Shown here one piece after another: positions 61,893 through 64,000 of a stretch of DNA of 64,000 nt (the first letter of the stretch is position 1; each line of letters starts with the position of its first letter). A program made the translations under genes and the position numbers. The notes beneath the pieces were generated by a model, which did not search any database, was not told the DNA's origin, and worked only from the letters and a program-made list of their open reading frames with translations. Source of the DNA: CAVPDE01 sp963702565 (GTDB lineage: Bacteria; Desulfobacterota; DSM-4660; Desulfatiglandales; HGW-15). The DNA is taken from contig CAVPDE010000011.1 of NCBI GenBank assembly GCA_963702565.1, forward strand, positions 62,001-126,000, written 5' to 3'.

Positions 61893-62261
61893 TCAAACGG
61901 CTTCCAAAGTCACCTGGGATTCGTTCATCACTTTCTTGAACTGGGTGGCATCACCGAGGACTTTGCCGATGACGTTCACGGCGCTTGCCGGCATGATCTT
62001 TCCCGGTTTGCTCACCGGCGTCTGGCCGAAAAAGATGCAGAACGCCTTGCCTGTCGGCCAGTAGCCCAGGTCTCCCAGCTCCACCACTTCCTTTGCCGAC
62101 TCATCCAGCTTAGCGGTGACGGGAATCGCGAAGTAGATCTCATCGCCCCAGGTGTTGAAACCCGTCTTGATGGGAAGCGCATCGGCTATTTTCTTGGCTG
62201 TGGGGGTCTCGTTCAGTTCCGCGTCCATGGAAAGTTTTCCGATCTTGATTTTGATTTTCAT
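61893..62261 (-). CDS. Cyclophilin-like fold protein (TM1367 family)
   Basis: A 122-residue protein of the small cyclophilin-like family (FNTWGDEIYFAIPV, LGDLGYWPTGKAFCIFFGQTP, ASAVNVIGKV). The fold is known from Thermotoga TM1367; function is not established. The ATG at 62261 fits the family; codons upstream are translated repeat. Confidence 0.85.
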   Translation of the reverse strand: MKIKIKIGKLSMDAELNETPTAKKIADALPIKTGFNTWGDEIYFAIPVTAKLDESAKEVVELGDLGYWPTGKAFCIFFGQTPVSKPGKIMPASAVNVIGKVLGDATQFKKVMNESQVTLEAV

Positions 62262-62310
62262 GGGGTAGTCGCTCCTGTCTTTTGATTTGACACTGGGTTC
62301 GGTCAATATA

Positions 62311-62405
62311 GCGGAATGCAGGTTGCCTTTCGCTCGTTGCTTGTAGCTCGTGGCTTGTTGGTTTTCAACCTGCCACCTGCCACTTGCGACCTGCACCTTG
62401 CTCTA
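62311..62405. repeat. Inverted GCAGGTT/GCTTGT word array
   Basis: GCAGGTTGCC and GCTCGTTGCTTGTAGCTC are answered by CAACCTGCCACCTGCCACTT and GCGACCTGCACC. It lies between the cyclophilin-like gene and der. Related to 32646-32735. Confidence 0.7.
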
Positions 62406-62408
62406 AGT

Positions 62409-63719
62409 TTATCTCCTTTTAAACCTTAACCTAATCGGCACTTCACTCAACTGCAGTTGCTCTCTAAACTGGTTCAACAGATAACGTTCATAGGTGAAAT
62501 GAATGAGGTCCGGCCTATTCACGAAGAGGGCAAAAGAAGGCGGCATGACACCCGTTTGGGTGGCATAAAAAAACTTGAGGCGGCCCCGCCCCATTTTGGG
62601 TGGAGGGTTTTTCTGCACCATGCCCATCAGGGCTTTGTTGACGACATTCGTGTCGATCCGCCGGAACAGTTGCCCGTGAAGAAGGTTGATCTTTTCAAAG
62701 AGGACCTTCACCTTTTCGCCGGTAAGGGCGGAGACCTGGAGCCGCGGGGCAAAAGACAGGAAGGACATCTGCCGGTCCAGGGTGTCGACCAAGCGCTTTT
62801 TCATTTCAGGATCTTTCTTGACAAGGTCCCATTTATTGACGGCCAGAATCACCCCGCGGCCGCGCTCGAAAGCATAGCCACAAATGTGGGTATCCTGGTC
62901 CGTGACTCCCTCTGAGGCGTCGATGAGCACGACGGCCACATGACAGCGATCCAGGCTCTGAAGAGCCTTGATCACGGAAAATTTTTCTATCTTTTCCTTT
63001 ACCCTTCCTTTCCTTCGGATGCCGGCGGTGTCGATAAAGACGTAGTTTGTGCCCTTGAGAGCAAAATGGATGTCTACAGAGTCGCGGGTTGTGCCGGGGA
63101 GTTCGCTGACCAGAAGCCTCTCGGAGCCCACGATCCGATTGACGAGGGAGGATTTGCCGACGTTCGGCCTTCCCACGATGGCGACCTTGGTGAGATCGTC
63201 GGGCGCTTCTTCCTTTGTGGGCTCTTCTTCAAGGTCCTCTGTCATTGCGTCCAACAAGGCGGCAAGGCCGTAACCATGGGCTGCGGAGACGGGATACACC
63301 CTGTCAAACCCAAGACCGTAGAAATCCGCGGTGAGATGCTGATGCTCGGCTCCGTCTGCCTTGTTGACACCAAGGAAAACTTCTTTCCGGCTCCGCCGGA
63401 GCACGTCGGCAATCTTTTCATCGAGCGGCATCAGCCCGTCCCGGCCGTCCACCATGAAGAGGATCCTGTCCGCCTCCTCGATGGCTTTCACCACCTGGTC
63501 TCTCACTCCTTGAAGCAAAGGCTCCTCTTCAGAATCATCAAAGCCTCCGGTGTCCACAAGCGTGAAGCCTTTGCCTTCCCACTCCCCCGAAGCGTAGAGA
63601 CGGTCCCGGGTGATGCCCGGCTGGTCGTCCACAAGGGCGGCCCGGGACCTTGTGAGGCGGTTGAACAAGGTGGATTTGCCCACGTTGGGCCGACCCACGA
63701 TGGCAATCAGAGTTTTCAT
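62409..63719 (-). CDS. der: Ribosome assembly GTPase Der (EngA)
   Basis: A 436-residue tandem GTPase. First G domain: IVGRPNVGKSTLFNRL, DTGGF, NKAD. Second: IVGRPNVGKSSLVNRI, DTAGIRRKG, NKWD. A KH-like C-terminal domain (NPPPKMGRGRLKFFYATQ) binds the ribosome. The ATG at 63719 fits the family; the open frame upstream is not homologous. Confidence 0.95.
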   Translation of the reverse strand: MKTLIAIVGRPNVGKSTLFNRLTRSRAALVDDQPGITRDRLYASGEWEGKGFTLVDTGGFDDSEEEPLLQGVRDQVVKAIEEADRILFMVDGRDGLMPLDEKIADVLRRSRKEVFLGVNKADGAEHQHLTADFYGLGFDRVYPVSAAHGYGLAALLDAMTEDLEEEPTKEEAPDDLTKVAIVGRPNVGKSSLVNRIVGSERLLVSELPGTTRDSVDIHFALKGTNYVFIDTAGIRRKGRVKEKIEKFSVIKALQSLDRCHVAVVLIDASEGVTDQDTHICGYAFERGRGVILAVNKWDLVKKDPEMKKRLVDTLDRQMSFLSFAPRLQVSALTGEKVKVLFEKINLLHGQLFRRIDTNVVNKALMGMVQKNPPPKMGRGRLKFFYATQTGVMPPSFALFVNRPDLIHFTYERYLLNQFREQLQLSEVPIRLRFKRR

Positions 63720-64000
63720 GGAATCCTCAAATAAAGGAAGACCGTAAAATGCAAAGTGACTTGGCCAGTGGGGCTTTGGTATCTTTTCTTTCGTTCCAAG
63801 GCCGCCGGAGGCGGGCAAGTCTCACGGCCTGCTCATTTCAGAAAAGACACCAACGCCCCACCGAAGACCTCTCCGCAGTCTGTGGAGTCGTCGGCGTCTT
63901 GGAAACGCATTATTAGTGGTTTTTGCGGCGCGGTCAACGATGGTTTCCATTTCAAGGGCAGAAAAGATTCACAGGGCTTTTTTATCAGCTTGACTGAGAG
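63720..64000. other. Terminal intergenic stretch, no gene seen
   Basis: No convincing frame, RNA gene or repeat is visible in the last 281 bases. It should contain the promoter of der on the minus strand. Confidence 0.5.

Overview
The window reads as a chromosomal segment of an anaerobic bacterium of the Desulfobacterota (former Deltaproteobacteria), probably a sulfate reducer or syntroph. This is inferred from a flavin-based electron-bifurcation locus (Flx/Hdr), a DsrMK-like membrane module, an orange-protein (ORP)-like NifX/Mrp cluster with a sigma54 regulator, and a desulforedoxin-like protein. No rRNA, tRNA, CRISPR array or complete insertion sequence was seen.

Layout. 0-14.5 kb is conserved housekeeping, all on the minus strand: metK (cut by the window edge), panC, a deoxynucleoside kinase, rsmA, tsaD, a PP2C phosphatase, a frameshifted SLBB/helix-hairpin-helix protein, then lysC, tsaE, nnrD, acpS, pdxJ, ybeY, pgpH and phoH, which are transcribed in the reverse of that listing. 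14.5-21.6 kb looks accessory and eroded: a very AT-rich patch, a truncated MFS gene, a GNAT gene followed by a catalase-peroxidase with two frameshifts, an attC-like palindrome, an intact DtxR-FeoA-FeoB iron operon behind a clear operator, and a broken histidine-kinase fragment. 21.6-25.6 kb is the ORP-like cluster (FmdB, NifU-like, three NifX-like proteins, Mrp ATPase, HAD, TrmO), with a -24/-12 promoter upstream.

25.9-42.8 kb is the centre of interest. Transcription runs right to left: a NarI-like cytochrome b and an HdrD/DsrK-like protein; two PAS histidine kinases, a receiver-kinase hybrid, receivers and a universal stress protein; then hdrA, flxD, flxC, flxB, flxA, a receiver, an HdrC-HdrB fusion and the sigma54 regulator. 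Four of these genes (hdrA, flxD, hdrCB and the HdrD/DsrK-like gene) contain an in-frame TGA exactly where homologues carry a conserved cysteine. Each TGA is followed at 21-23 nt by a hairpin whose loop begins with G, as expected for bacterial SECIS elements. They are annotated as selenoproteins. The sensor proteins carry cysteine sets that suggest iron-sulfur PAS domains, so the locus looks like a redox-sensed selenium-dependent electron-bifurcating system coupled to a membrane quinone module.

43-64 kb returns to ordinary genes: a PNPOx-like protein, HD-GYP, ADP-ribosylglycohydrolase, CvpA, MazG, MtgA, a sensor kinase with a degenerate ATPase domain, PlsC, PriA, a CoA-transferase-GNAT fusion, an exported AmrB/MEMO protein, a TlpA lipoprotein, an amidohydrolase, RecD2, a lysine-tailed desulforedoxin-like protein, a cyclophilin-like protein and Der. 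Several gene gaps hold families of short degenerate 7-9 nt word repeats arranged as large inverted repeats. These are unexplained and recur across the window, including inside the flx operon.
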